A stretch of DNA of 64,000 bases from a virus, in IMG/VR virus record IMGVR_UViG_3300048591_000242, positions 1 through 64,000 of that record, one strand, 5' to 3'. This document shows positions 24,313 through 32,360 of this stretch, piece by piece. Under the pieces are notes generated by a model. It was not told where the DNA came from. It did no database searches and was given only the letters and a program-made list of their open reading frames with translations. Position 1 is the stretch's first letter. Each line of letters begins with the position of its first letter. Both the position numbers and the translations under genes were made by a program.

Positions 24313-24870
24313 TTATATACCTAGACGCTTGTATAAAGCTTCTGACTGCTCTTTTACACATAAGTTATACGTAGGTATACCTAAACTTTTAGCTAACTCT
24401 ACAGCCACTCTAGTGCCTCCTGTAGGCCTGTTATCTTCATCCGGCAAACACCAGTATATAACAAAGTCACTATAGGCACTATCCTGCCCTGTAACCTGAT
24501 ATACATTTCTAGAAAATAAACGTTTTATGGAACTTTTCAGGACTCCATAACCACGAAGTATCTTTTTAGAAACTAATAACTCTCCACAGGTTTCTGCTTC
24601 TATATCGGACTGTATATACTCCCCTCCAGAAAGGGTGGTTTCTGTTTTTCTAAAACCGTCCCAGGGTAGGTATATTTCCTTCATGAGAATGCCTATTACC
24701 TTTTCATATTTAGTACAGCCTGCCTCGAATGCTTCATCCATACCCATAGCGCGTCCTGAGCGTAGCTTGTAGCCTCTTTTAGCTAAAAGGTAACCTAGGG
24801 TATAGGTTTTTTCCAAAACGTCTCTAGGGGCCTTTCTAGAGCCTATACCGGTATATATGAAACTAGCCAT
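24313..24870 (-). CDS. SLOG/DprA-like nucleotide-binding protein
   Basis: The N-terminal Rossmann-like part fits the SLOG superfamily: TGIGSRKAP (7-15), LRSGRAMGMDEAFEAG (36-51), and near the C-terminus GGTRVAVELAKSLGIPTYNL. Such proteins bind nucleotides or nucleotide-linked ligands, and many phages carry short stand-alone forms of uncertain role. The ATG at 24870 overlaps the endolysin stop by eight bases and was chosen over an in-frame TTG at 24891. It is co-transcribed with the endolysin. The precise ligand is unknown. Confidence 0.75.
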   Translation of the reverse strand: MASFIYTGIGSRKAPRDVLEKTYTLGYLLAKRGYKLRSGRAMGMDEAFEAGCTKYEKVIGILMKEIYLPWDGFRKTETTLSGGEYIQSDIEAETCGELLVSKKILRGYGVLKSSIKRLFSRNVYQVTGQDSAYSDFVIYWCLPDEDNRPTGGTRVAVELAKSLGIPTYNLCVKEQSEALYKRLGI

Positions 24871-25492
24871 TGCTGCTAAAGTACTCTTCAAGCATATCGT
24901 TTACTCTAGAGATCCATCCATAATAGAAAACCTCCTGCGACTCTTTAGCTAGAGCTATGTTTTGGTAGTGTGCCCCTATACGGATAAGGTAGTCACACAT
25001 TACTACATCTCTACCCGTATTGCCTTTTCTTTTTTCCAAGTAAGCCACTAAAGCTTTTATAGTGTTTGGCCCTATTACCCCATCTTCCTTTAAATCTTTC
25101 CAAAGAGTACCTTTGTTGTTGTGTAGATTTAAAACCATCTGTAAAGCTTTTACTGCTGTCTTGGTACCAGAGTGTACTGCAAAGTCACACATGGCCCTAG
25201 CTAGTGCTGGGTGTAAGGGGAATACCCGAGAAGCACCTGACTTTACATACTGATGAGTAGCATACAGCACATAAGCCTCCTGAAAGGTTAACTCCGCAGC
25301 AGTTCTATTATAACCCACACTCTTTAAAGACTTCTCAGTCCAACCCCAAATACTAGTTACACCACCCATGTCATCTGGGTGATCTACTACACCGCATTCA
25401 TTTAGATCAATAGCCCCTATGTCACTTAAGTCTCTACCTGACTCAGTTTCCATAATTTCTAAAATAATCTTTTCTTCTGTTAAATTCTTCAT
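24863..25492 (-). CDS. GH108-type endolysin (N-acetylmuramidase)
   Basis: The protein (209 aa) has the GH108 layout: a helix with the catalytic glutamate (METESGRD, Glu15 or Glu17), a D-HPDDMGGVTSIWGWTEKSL loop (37-55) and helices HPALARAMCDFAVHSGTKTAVKALQ, followed by a peptidoglycan-binding-3 type tail (DGVIGPNTIKAL, 137-148). It cleaves the glycan backbone of peptidoglycan at the end of infection. No signal peptide is seen, so a holin or other pore is needed. AGGAGAAAT lies before the start. It overlaps the SLOG gene downstream and is divergent from the small genes at 25622. Confidence 0.85.
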   Translation of the reverse strand: MKNLTEEKIILEIMETESGRDLSDIGAIDLNECGVVDHPDDMGGVTSIWGWTEKSLKSVGYNRTAAELTFQEAYVLYATHQYVKSGASRVFPLHPALARAMCDFAVHSGTKTAVKALQMVLNLHNNKGTLWKDLKEDGVIGPNTIKALVAYLEKRKGNTGRDVVMCDYLIRIGAHYQNIALAKESQEVFYYGWISRVNDMLEEYFSSNG

Positions 25493-25548
25493 CTTTTATT
25501 TCTCCTAGTGTATGTATAGGATCGACACCTACTGTAGTTTCAAATATA

Positions 25549-25576
25549 ACTCAAATATATATCACATTGATAGATA
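25549..25576 (+). promoter_or_regulatory. Phage promoter-like motif
   Basis: AATATATATCAC, four bases, then ATAGATA, in the divergent gap between the endolysin and the gene at 25622. Confidence 0.55.
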
Positions 25577-25621
25577 AGTAACTTATTAACCTATTAGGGC
25601 TTTAAGCCTACGGAGTTTATC

Positions 25622-25882
25622 ATGTCAATTTTACAAGCATGTATTACCAATGCCATTAACTCTATCGACCATACCAGTGGCGGTATAAAGATAGTTAGAA
25701 AATGTATCTCGGCTATTGAGATTTATACTGAAGAAGATATCCTTATCGGTATCGCTCATAGTGTAAGTATCAGAACCAAAGATATCTATGAAAAGGCCGG
25801 TTATCTAATCACACAAAACATGGCTATCAATATACTGAATAAAGAACTATGGACTAAGTGTGAATTAGCCCTAGTGGCTTAA
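25622..25882 (+). CDS. Small protein of unknown function (86 aa)
   Basis: Not recognised. CGGAG lies six bases before the ATG. It is helical with hydrophobic faces (ITNAINSI, EEDILIGIAHSVSI, QNMAINILNKELW) and probably soluble. It is the first gene after a promoter-like motif in a four-gene run that includes a DHH phosphoesterase, so it may be an early-type gene. Confidence 0.55.
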   Translation: MSILQACITNAINSIDHTSGGIKIVRKCISAIEIYTEEDILIGIAHSVSIRTKDIYEKAGYLITQNMAINILNKELWTKCELALVA

Positions 25883-25939
25883 TCATTTTTAATTAAACCT
25901 TTTATTACTATGTAAGTTAAAAATCTAGGAAATAATACC

Positions 25940-26326
25940 ATGAGTAGACCAATGATCATTACTTCTAATGTAGTAGAACCAAACCCAAAGCTACTTTTAA
26001 GCGATAACAAAAATCTGTATGCCGCTATATACAGACCTGCCCCTAGACCAGTAGTTACCCTATATGCTTCTAAGCATTACGGTAACATGCTTCTTATAAA
26101 CAAGGAGCATTCCCACAAGTACAGAGAGTTATTAGCTTCCTCTGAATACTGGGTGCTAAACAAAGCAGGTGAGTTTGTATCGGACGGTAACTGTGAGGAT
26201 AACATCGAGTCAGTAGTTAACTTCTCACTACTACATGACTCGTGTTATACTGGCTCTAAATTCAGAGTGTTTCTGGATACTGAAGGTAAAATAACAAAGA
26301 CTAAACTATTGGAGCATGTTGAATGA
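25940..26326 (+). CDS. Protein of unknown function (128 aa)
   Basis: Not recognised. AGGAAATA precedes the ATG. It looks mixed alpha/beta and polar, with an N-terminal Pro-rich stretch (RPAPRPVVTLYASKHYG). The TGA stop overlaps the start of the next gene in an ATGA arrangement, so translation of the two is coupled. Confidence 0.55.
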   Translation: MSRPMIITSNVVEPNPKLLLSDNKNLYAAIYRPAPRPVVTLYASKHYGNMLLINKEHSHKYRELLASSEYWVLNKAGEFVSDGNCEDNIESVVNFSLLHDSCYTGSKFRVFLDTEGKITKTKLLEHVE

Positions 26327-26505
26327 AAGATCTTGTAGCTAAGATTAAGTTTTCAGAAGAGAAGATTAGTGAAGCTAAGGCAGTTATAGAAACAGCCACA
26401 CCAAATAGTAACTGCCTTAAGAAAGCTAAAGCTACGATAGTCAAGCATGAGAAGCTACTATCCAAATACAACAAGCTAAACAAGAAAGCTATGTTGTTTA
26501 GTTAA
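26323..26505 (+). CDS. Small helical, lysine-rich protein (60 aa)
   Basis: Not recognised. Almost the whole chain is one amphipathic, lysine-rich helix or helical pair (AKIKFSEEKISEAKAVI ... KKAKATIVKHEKLLSKYNKL), a possible coiled coil. It starts inside the last codon of the 128-aa gene (ATGA), which strongly supports it as a real, coupled gene. Confidence 0.55.
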   Translation: MKDLVAKIKFSEEKISEAKAVIETATPNSNCLKKAKATIVKHEKLLSKYNKLNKKAMLFS

Positions 26506-26558
26506 ATTAATAAAGAGGGTACCATACCCTCTATTTTTTGTTTATAAGGAAGTTAAAA

Positions 26559-27398
26559 ATGGGAACTCCTGAAATACTCTGCCTATACCACGATAACTGT
26601 ACCGATGGCATAGCGGCGGCCTATGTAGTTAAACAGTATTTAAGATTTAAAGGCTGTCTAGATATAGCTAAGTTCATACCAGTTAGCTACAGTAGTACTA
26701 TACCAGATGTAACTGGTATGTTGGTATTTATAGTTGATTTCTCTTATCCTAGAGAGACACTTTTAGAGCTGCATAGGAAGGCTAAGGGTATAGTAGTAAT
26801 AGATCACCATAAGACTGCTGAGGCTGAGCTTAGTGACCTACCTTTTTGTGTATTTGACGGTAACGAATGCGGTGCTACATTAGCCTGGCGAGTACTGTTA
26901 CCTGATCAGGCCGTGCCAGAAATATTTGAATACGTAAGAGACCGGGATTTATGGTTGTGGAGGCTGGATGACAGTAGGGAAGTATCTGCTGCTTTACAGG
27001 AGTATAAGAAGGATTTAAATGTCTGGGATACACTTACTTCTTATGGTTACCTGGATAGACTAAAGGAAGAAGGGGCTTTTCTGTTAAGGGAGCAGTCCAA
27101 GAAGGTAAAGGGAATTATAAAAGATAAACTTTCTAGTTGTGTTTTAGAAGGATATACAGTACCCTGTGTACATACTAAAGACTACATATCCGAAGTAGGT
27201 GAATCTCTGGCTGCTCCAGAAGGTGTGCCTTTCTCTCTAATGTACTTCTATAGAGACGATGGGCAAAGAGTCTGCTCTATGCGTTCCGCTAAACACGGAG
27301 TAGATGTATCTGAGATAGCGGCTAAACATGGAGGTGGTGGACACAAACACGCTGCTGGTTTTGTGGACTTTAATAACGTATTAGTTATTAATAAATAG
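26559..27398 (+). CDS. DHH-family phosphoesterase
   Basis: All DHH superfamily motifs are present: HDNCTDGIAAA (11-21), VDFSYP (59-64), the name-giving DHH (82-84) and the DHHA1-type GGGGHKHAAGF (258-268). These bind two metal ions (usually Mn) and hydrolyse phosphodiester bonds in short RNAs, pAp, cyclic dinucleotides or single-stranded DNA, depending on the member. At 279 aa it is nearer to NrnA-type than to RecJ. AAGGA precedes the ATG at 26559; an in-frame TTG at 26538 is less likely. A nucleotide-recycling or anti-signalling role is possible. It ends at a convergent terminator that overlaps its stop codon. Confidence 0.85.
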   Translation: MGTPEILCLYHDNCTDGIAAAYVVKQYLRFKGCLDIAKFIPVSYSSTIPDVTGMLVFIVDFSYPRETLLELHRKAKGIVVIDHHKTAEAELSDLPFCVFDGNECGATLAWRVLLPDQAVPEIFEYVRDRDLWLWRLDDSREVSAALQEYKKDLNVWDTLTSYGYLDRLKEEGAFLLREQSKKVKGIIKDKLSSCVLEGYTVPCVHTKDYISEVGESLAAPEGVPFSLMYFYRDDGQRVCSMRSAKHGVDVSEIAAKHGGGGHKHAAGFVDFNNVLVINK

Positions 27399-27446
27399 CA
27401 TAAAAATACTACTGTACCCTTTTGAGGTACAGTAGTAAATTATGCT
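27397..27446. terminator. Bidirectional terminator overlapping a stop codon
   Basis: Inner stem ACTACTGTACC (27408-27418) with GGTACAGTAGT (27426-27436). Outer stem AGCATAA (27397-27403) with TTATGCT (27440-27446). The DHH stop codon is at 27396-27398. A T-run follows. Confidence 0.9.
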
Positions 27447-27472
27447 CTATTTTTTCTTTGTAAGAAATTAGA

Positions 27473-29803
27473 TTACTCGAAGACGTATAGGTGACCACCG
27501 CCATAGGCAGTTACACCGCTGTCTATAGTGGCTAATACGCCACCATCATTACTTAAAGATACTTCTCTACCAAAGCCATAACTACTATGTAGTCCTTCCC
27601 CTTCCAGTACATCAGTTAAGTCATATTGGTTAGAAGTACGAGTATAGATACCTACTCTGCCGCTTGGGTTTTGGGCTGTAGGGGCACCTACCGCTATAAT
27701 GCTACCATCATAGTTGACATCTACTGTATAGCCGTGCCATCCAGAAACATCTCCTCTTTGTAGCTCAGAGTGTTGTACCCAGTTAGTACCTGACTTAGTA
27801 AAGACAAATGAGGCACCTACAGGAGTGCCACCGCCGCCTGAAGTATATGCACCTACTACTAAGGTAGAGCCGTCTCCTGAAAAGGCAAAGCTATAACCGA
27901 AGTTAGACTGCGTTTCTCTTACAGTAGTAACCAGTTTCTGTATGTAGCTCCAGGTAGTGCTGGATCTGTGATACAAATAAACGGCACCCGATCTAGTAGC
28001 GTCTCTGTAGTCTGACATACCTACGGTATTGCCGTCTGCAGATATAGCTACGAACCATCCGGCCTCAGCGTTATCTGCTGAACCGTTAGCTAGCTTCTGA
28101 GCTTGTGTCCAGGTACCACCTACATTCTTAAAGATATAAGCAGTGCCTCTATTTACATCAGCCCCGTTATCAAATCCATAAGAGCCTACTACCAATACTA
28201 AACCAGCATCGTCTATAGCTACGGAGTATCCAAAAAGATCAGTTACTTGTGGGTTACTAGAAGCAAACACTTGTGTTTCTGCCCATACCCCGCTAGTTTC
28301 TGTAAAGACACTTACAGTACTGTGTCCTGACACATGTCGGTTACCGCCAATTACTATAGTACTACCATCAGCAGATAAGCACATGCCGTTTACTGCTGCA
28401 CCACCGGACGGTAAGGCATACGTAGGGGTAAGCGTCTGTACTCTAGTCCAGAAACCTCCTACCTTTCTATACACAAACACTACTCCATCTGTAGCCGTAT
28501 ATCCGATACCGCCCTTCTTAATTATAGTAGTGCCGTCGGCAGACACAGCCATATTACCATTCCAGGTGTGTGACCCTACGAAATCTACTTCTAACAGTCT
28601 AGCTACCTGAGTATTAGGTATAGCTATATCGGTCATAAATCCAGCCGGTAAGCTCCATGCAGAAGATACTTCTAGACTGCTATTATGCATTACTCTGGCA
28701 TAGTAAGTTTCATTGCTACTTAAAGATACATCAGTTATCTTTAAGGTAAGTCCTTCAGTAGTAACGCCACTATCATAGACTATATTACTGAAACCCAAAT
28801 CAGAAGCTATTTGCCATCTACTGGAAGCATGTGTGCCACTACCGCTATAGGCGGTAGACTGTAGTATAGGAGTACTGTTTACTCTAACCGATCCGTCTAC
28901 AGGTGCTATAATAAACGGAGTATCTACCGTATAGACGTCTCCTCCTACGGTACCTCCTCCGCTAGTACCCTCTGCCGGATTTAGGTCTATGGGCTCCATT
29001 ACCCATACTGCTCCTGGTATCCTCTCTGAAGTAGAGGTAACGCTACCTGGATCATAGACTTCCTCACCTGGGTAGATAGATACTGCTTCCTGGTCTATCC
29101 GCATGTTTACGTATTCTCTAAGACTTTCCTCAGAGAATGTAATCTTACCGTCAATGCTATCTTCTACTTCTAAAATAAAACCATAGATGCTATTTAAGCG
29201 GTCATTATAGGTAGAGATGATCTGCAGTATTCTTTCATCTTGTTGATGTAAATTAGCTGCTGATAAGTGCAATGGTCTAGAGTCTAAAATAGCTCTTTCT
29301 AAACCATTTATAGCTTGAGTAACTGCTTCTAAACCAGTAAGGTCAGTTACTTGATGGTCGTGTACGTCCGGTGGAAACATAGCCGGTACGTTTATAATCT
29401 TTTTCCAGTCTACCGTAGAGTTTCTAGCTAGCTCTATAGCTTCTATAAGGTCAGCTACTAGTGCATTACTTCTACCCTCTACACCGCCTACACACCGATA
29501 GGTAATATAGAAATCACCAAATAGATCTGGGTTATCTAAAGCTACACCAGTAGCTGTCTCTATACCGGTCTCTGCGGTAATAAAGGAATCCATAGAGACG
29601 AAGTGGTAATCCGTATTCAAAACCAGTGGCGTACTGGTACCTACCTTTCTTATACTGAAATCTGTGGTATAAAAGACACCTTCCGTTACTACAGCCAGAC
29701 GTGCCCCGTTCTGGGCTACATTTTGTAACTCGTCTATAATAAGGTTACTCTGTGCCTGTCCCGTAGGATCGTACTGGTATCTTAAATTTAGTAGTTCTGT
29801 CAT
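27473..29803 (-). CDS. Tail-fibre protein: FDPTG-type N-terminus, Fn3-like domain, seven-bladed FG-GAP propeller
   Basis: Residues 1-200 match the N-termini of the genes ending at 54133 and 55853 (RYQYDPTGQAQSN near 8; INVPAMFPPDVHDHQ near 165) and should attach the fibre to the tail. A linker leads to an Fn3-like domain (about 300-395: SSRWQIASDLGFSNIVYDSG ... YYARVMHNSS). The C-terminal 370 residues hold seven blades, each like FGYSVAIDDAGLVLVVGS followed by VYxFxKxGGxW. FG-GAP propellers mediate protein or sugar binding, so the tip is probably receptor binding. At 776 aa it is the only fibre here combining the FDPTG N-terminus with a propeller. Confidence 0.75.
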   Translation of the reverse strand: MTELLNLRYQYDPTGQAQSNLIIDELQNVAQNGARLAVVTEGVFYTTDFSIRKVGTSTPLVLNTDYHFVSMDSFITAETGIETATGVALDNPDLFGDFYITYRCVGGVEGRSNALVADLIEAIELARNSTVDWKKIINVPAMFPPDVHDHQVTDLTGLEAVTQAINGLERAILDSRPLHLSAANLHQQDERILQIISTYNDRLNSIYGFILEVEDSIDGKITFSEESLREYVNMRIDQEAVSIYPGEEVYDPGSVTSTSERIPGAVWVMEPIDLNPAEGTSGGGTVGGDVYTVDTPFIIAPVDGSVRVNSTPILQSTAYSGSGTHASSRWQIASDLGFSNIVYDSGVTTEGLTLKITDVSLSSNETYYARVMHNSSLEVSSAWSLPAGFMTDIAIPNTQVARLLEVDFVGSHTWNGNMAVSADGTTIIKKGGIGYTATDGVVFVYRKVGGFWTRVQTLTPTYALPSGGAAVNGMCLSADGSTIVIGGNRHVSGHSTVSVFTETSGVWAETQVFASSNPQVTDLFGYSVAIDDAGLVLVVGSYGFDNGADVNRGTAYIFKNVGGTWTQAQKLANGSADNAEAGWFVAISADGNTVGMSDYRDATRSGAVYLYHRSSTTWSYIQKLVTTVRETQSNFGYSFAFSGDGSTLVVGAYTSGGGGTPVGASFVFTKSGTNWVQHSELQRGDVSGWHGYTVDVNYDGSIIAVGAPTAQNPSGRVGIYTRTSNQYDLTDVLEGEGLHSSYGFGREVSLSNDGGVLATIDSGVTAYGGGHLYVFE

Positions 29804-29885
29804 TGGAATTGATCCTATTAATCGGTAAGCCCAAACTGAGTCGGACGTATGTAATTTACATTGAGGGTATATAGGATTTAAATAG

Positions 29886-29920
29886 CTATACTTCTCTAGG
29901 GCTAACCTAGAGAAGTATAG
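29886..29920 (-). terminator. Hairpin terminator
   Basis: A 15-bp perfect stem, CTATACTTCTCTAGG (29886-29900) with its complement (29906-29920), downstream of the next fibre gene. Confidence 0.8.
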
Positions 29921-29938
29921 AGAGTATAGGTAAAATAA

Positions 29939-31501
29939 TTACCCGTAAATGTAAACACTGCTTACTGCGTATGTTCCTACGAAGAGGAAATTACCGTTAC
30001 CTGATATTTTTACTGAAGTACCGTACTCTACGTTAGTAGATGGGTCTACAGGATAAAGCATTGCATTTTGACCCCACGTACCACCTGCCTTAGTAAACAA
30101 ATAAGCAGAGCCTGAGTTAGTGCCATTTCCACCGTTGTCATCGTCTCTAAATGATCCCACGGCTAATGTATCGCCAGTAACCGACAAAGAGACGGAATTA
30201 CCAAACGACGAATCTACTGCTGTATCGGTAGCATATAACTTTTGTACCTCACTCCAGGTACCACCAGAGACAGTAAACATGTATACGGCACCTGCCGTAC
30301 TGGCATCCGCTTTAGGTACACCAATAGCAATAGTAGTACCATCTCCAGAAATAGCTACAGCAAAGCCAAACTCAATCCAGCTTTCACTATCTGAAGCAGT
30401 AAGTACTTGAGTCTGACTATAAGTACCACCCGAATTAGTGAATACTAAGGCCTGGCCAGCACTGTTTACGCCAGCTAGATTGTCACCGCCTACAATGGTA
30501 GTGGCATCATCGGACATGGCTATAGCTGTACCAAAACCATTGGAACCGCCAGTGAGTTTCTGAGACTGACTATAGGTACCACCGGATTTGGTAAATACGT
30601 AGATACCGTTTAATGCACCTATCGCTAAAGTACTACCGTCTGTAGACATAGCAATAGATTTGCCGAAGCGATTGCTCGCTGCACCGTCGTTAGGTAACAG
30701 CGCCTGACTCTGTGTCCAGAACCCGCCTACTTTAGTAAAGACATAAGCTTTACCTGCGTTAGCACCATTGGTAGAATCATAGCCGTCACCCACTACAATA
30801 GTATTGCCATCTGGAGATATAGCTACACTTCCACCGAACAGATCATCGGTACCTGGTATGGTTAGTGTAATAACTTCAGTCCAGGTAGAACCTGTTTTGT
30901 TATATACCTTAACCTCACCGTTACCAGTGGTGTTACCAGGCAGGCCCATTACCGCAGTACTGCCGTCTGCTGACACGCTGATGTATACACCGAAGTCACT
31001 AAAGCCTGCTACAGTTTTAGTATCCAGTAAGTTCTCTGGTAATACTGGTACTGTAGTAAAGGACACGCCCTCGCTCCATTGTGAAGATACACCTAAAATA
31101 CTGGTGTGTTTGACTCTAGCATACAGAACCGTAGCTCCCGCTAAAGGACTAACTACCGAATGCTGAATCAAACCTACTGTATCTGCTCCACTGTCATAAA
31201 CAATGTTAGCAAACAAGTCGTCTGTAGCGATTTGCCACTTACTAGAGTAGTGTGCCCCGTTACCGGTATAAGCGTTACTCTGCAATACAGGTGTACGGCT
31301 TACACTAATAGACGCTTCTACCGGTGCTATAATAGATGGAATATCTACGGTATAAGTAGCACCGTCTATAGGGTGACCCCCTGGCTTAACACCGTCAATG
31401 ATATTTACCATTGAGGTGCTTTCATTTAAGACCAACTCCCCTTTGACACCGACATAGTTTGCTATGTCATTTGCGGTGCCGTGTTTTAATAAAACCTTCA
31501 T
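29939..31501 (-). CDS. Fibre protein: DGV.PGG N-terminus, Fn3-like domain, seven-bladed propeller
   Basis: The ATG at 31501 (520 aa) follows AGGAG by five bases; a GTG at 31507 is too close to that site. The N-terminal 45 residues (GELVLNESTSMVNIIDGVKPGG) resemble the short attachment motif of many phage fibres. Fn3-like residues follow (SSKWQIATDDLFANIVYDSG ... LYARVKHTSILGVSSQWS), then seven FG-GAP blades from about residue 165 to the end (LFGGSVAISPDGNTIVVGD is the second). The companion DUF4376-like gene lies just upstream on this strand. It lacks the LWKRF motif of the other short fibres. Confidence 0.75.
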   Translation of the reverse strand: MKVLLKHGTANDIANYVGVKGELVLNESTSMVNIIDGVKPGGHPIDGATYTVDIPSIIAPVEASISVSRTPVLQSNAYTGNGAHYSSKWQIATDDLFANIVYDSGADTVGLIQHSVVSPLAGATVLYARVKHTSILGVSSQWSEGVSFTTVPVLPENLLDTKTVAGFSDFGVYISVSADGSTAVMGLPGNTTGNGEVKVYNKTGSTWTEVITLTIPGTDDLFGGSVAISPDGNTIVVGDGYDSTNGANAGKAYVFTKVGGFWTQSQALLPNDGAASNRFGKSIAMSTDGSTLAIGALNGIYVFTKSGGTYSQSQKLTGGSNGFGTAIAMSDDATTIVGGDNLAGVNSAGQALVFTNSGGTYSQTQVLTASDSESWIEFGFAVAISGDGTTIAIGVPKADASTAGAVYMFTVSGGTWSEVQKLYATDTAVDSSFGNSVSLSVTGDTLAVGSFRDDDNGGNGTNSGSAYLFTKAGGTWGQNAMLYPVDPSTNVEYGTSVKISGNGNFLFVGTYAVSSVYIYG

Positions 31502-31571
31502 ACACACTCCTAAGTACAGGGGTCTATTCCCCCTATACTCTAACTAATTGTAAGTTTGAAAGAAAGACACA

Positions 31572-32267
31572 TTACTGTGCGGTAGTAGCGGCTTCAAATT
31601 CTGAACGTACATTGTAGTCGGTCAGTGCTTCCAGAGTAGAGGAGTTGATAACCTGCTCAATAGCTGAACGTGCGGTAAAACCTGCATTTAAACGACTTAC
31701 GATAGCACCGTATACGCCCTGTGCATCAGCCAGTGAGTTTAATTCAATACGGCCGTTTTCTAATGGCGCACTGCTTGGGTCCATTGGGTTAAAGTCGTTA
31801 CCGGTAGCCGGTACCTTACCACGCCATTCGGTAGAAGTAATAGCACCGCTGGTAAACAGATCCAATGTAGCCATAACGTTAATACGGGCTTCAAAGTCAG
31901 CCTTAATTAAAATACCGTTATATTCAAAACGATCCTGTTCATACTTTTCATGTAAATCAGAAAGACGTTTCAGATACTCAGCACGCAACTCTGCTACGGT
32001 CTTATCTACTACTGGAAAGGTATAGGTTACCAGAGTTGGCTCTTCAGTACGCGTAGGCTGACCGTGTTTCTGTGTTTTAGTAAGGTTAGGCTTAACCTCT
32101 ACTACTGGCTTAATGTCAATAGTAGCGATTTGTACCGCAGAGGTTAAACGCGGTGGTACCAGATTCATGTTTCCGCCTTGTCTGGCTACTACGTCACGTA
32201 CAATCTTAGGATCAAATTCCATTGGCCCAGCAATCTTATTACCGTTACGGAAAATTTCGCATTTCAT
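31572..32267 (-). CDS. Fibre-linked protein, DUF4376-like (paralogue 1 of 3)
   Basis: One of three paralogues (231, 228, 230 aa) with the same start, MKCEIFRNGNK, and the same core: YNGILIKADFEARINVMATLDLF and ITSTEWRGK. The core recalls DUF4376 proteins, which sit beside tail-fibre genes and often act with them, for example in assembly; this is pattern recognition, not a search result. Codon use (CGT, GGT, CTG) is of the highly expressed type, unlike its two paralogues, which argues for an abundant product, possibly a virion subunit. AAGGATAT lies before the ATG. Confidence 0.6.
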   Translation of the reverse strand: MKCEIFRNGNKIAGPMEFDPKIVRDVVARQGGNMNLVPPRLTSAVQIATIDIKPVVEVKPNLTKTQKHGQPTRTEEPTLVTYTFPVVDKTVAELRAEYLKRLSDLHEKYEQDRFEYNGILIKADFEARINVMATLDLFTSGAITSTEWRGKVPATGNDFNPMDPSSAPLENGRIELNSLADAQGVYGAIVSRLNAGFTARSAIEQVINSSTLEALTDYNVRSEFEAATTAQ

Positions 32268-32298
32268 TGTTATATCCTTTCTGATATTTTTAATTAAG

Positions 32299-32327
32299 AA
32301 TACGCCACTAAATAGAACGTGGCGTTA
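32299..32327 (-). terminator. Hairpin terminator
   Basis: ACGCCAC and GTGGCGT pair around a ten-base loop, between two minus-strand genes. Confidence 0.6.
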
Positions 32328-32360
32328 TGTACACAAGTTTACTATACAATTTCGATACAA

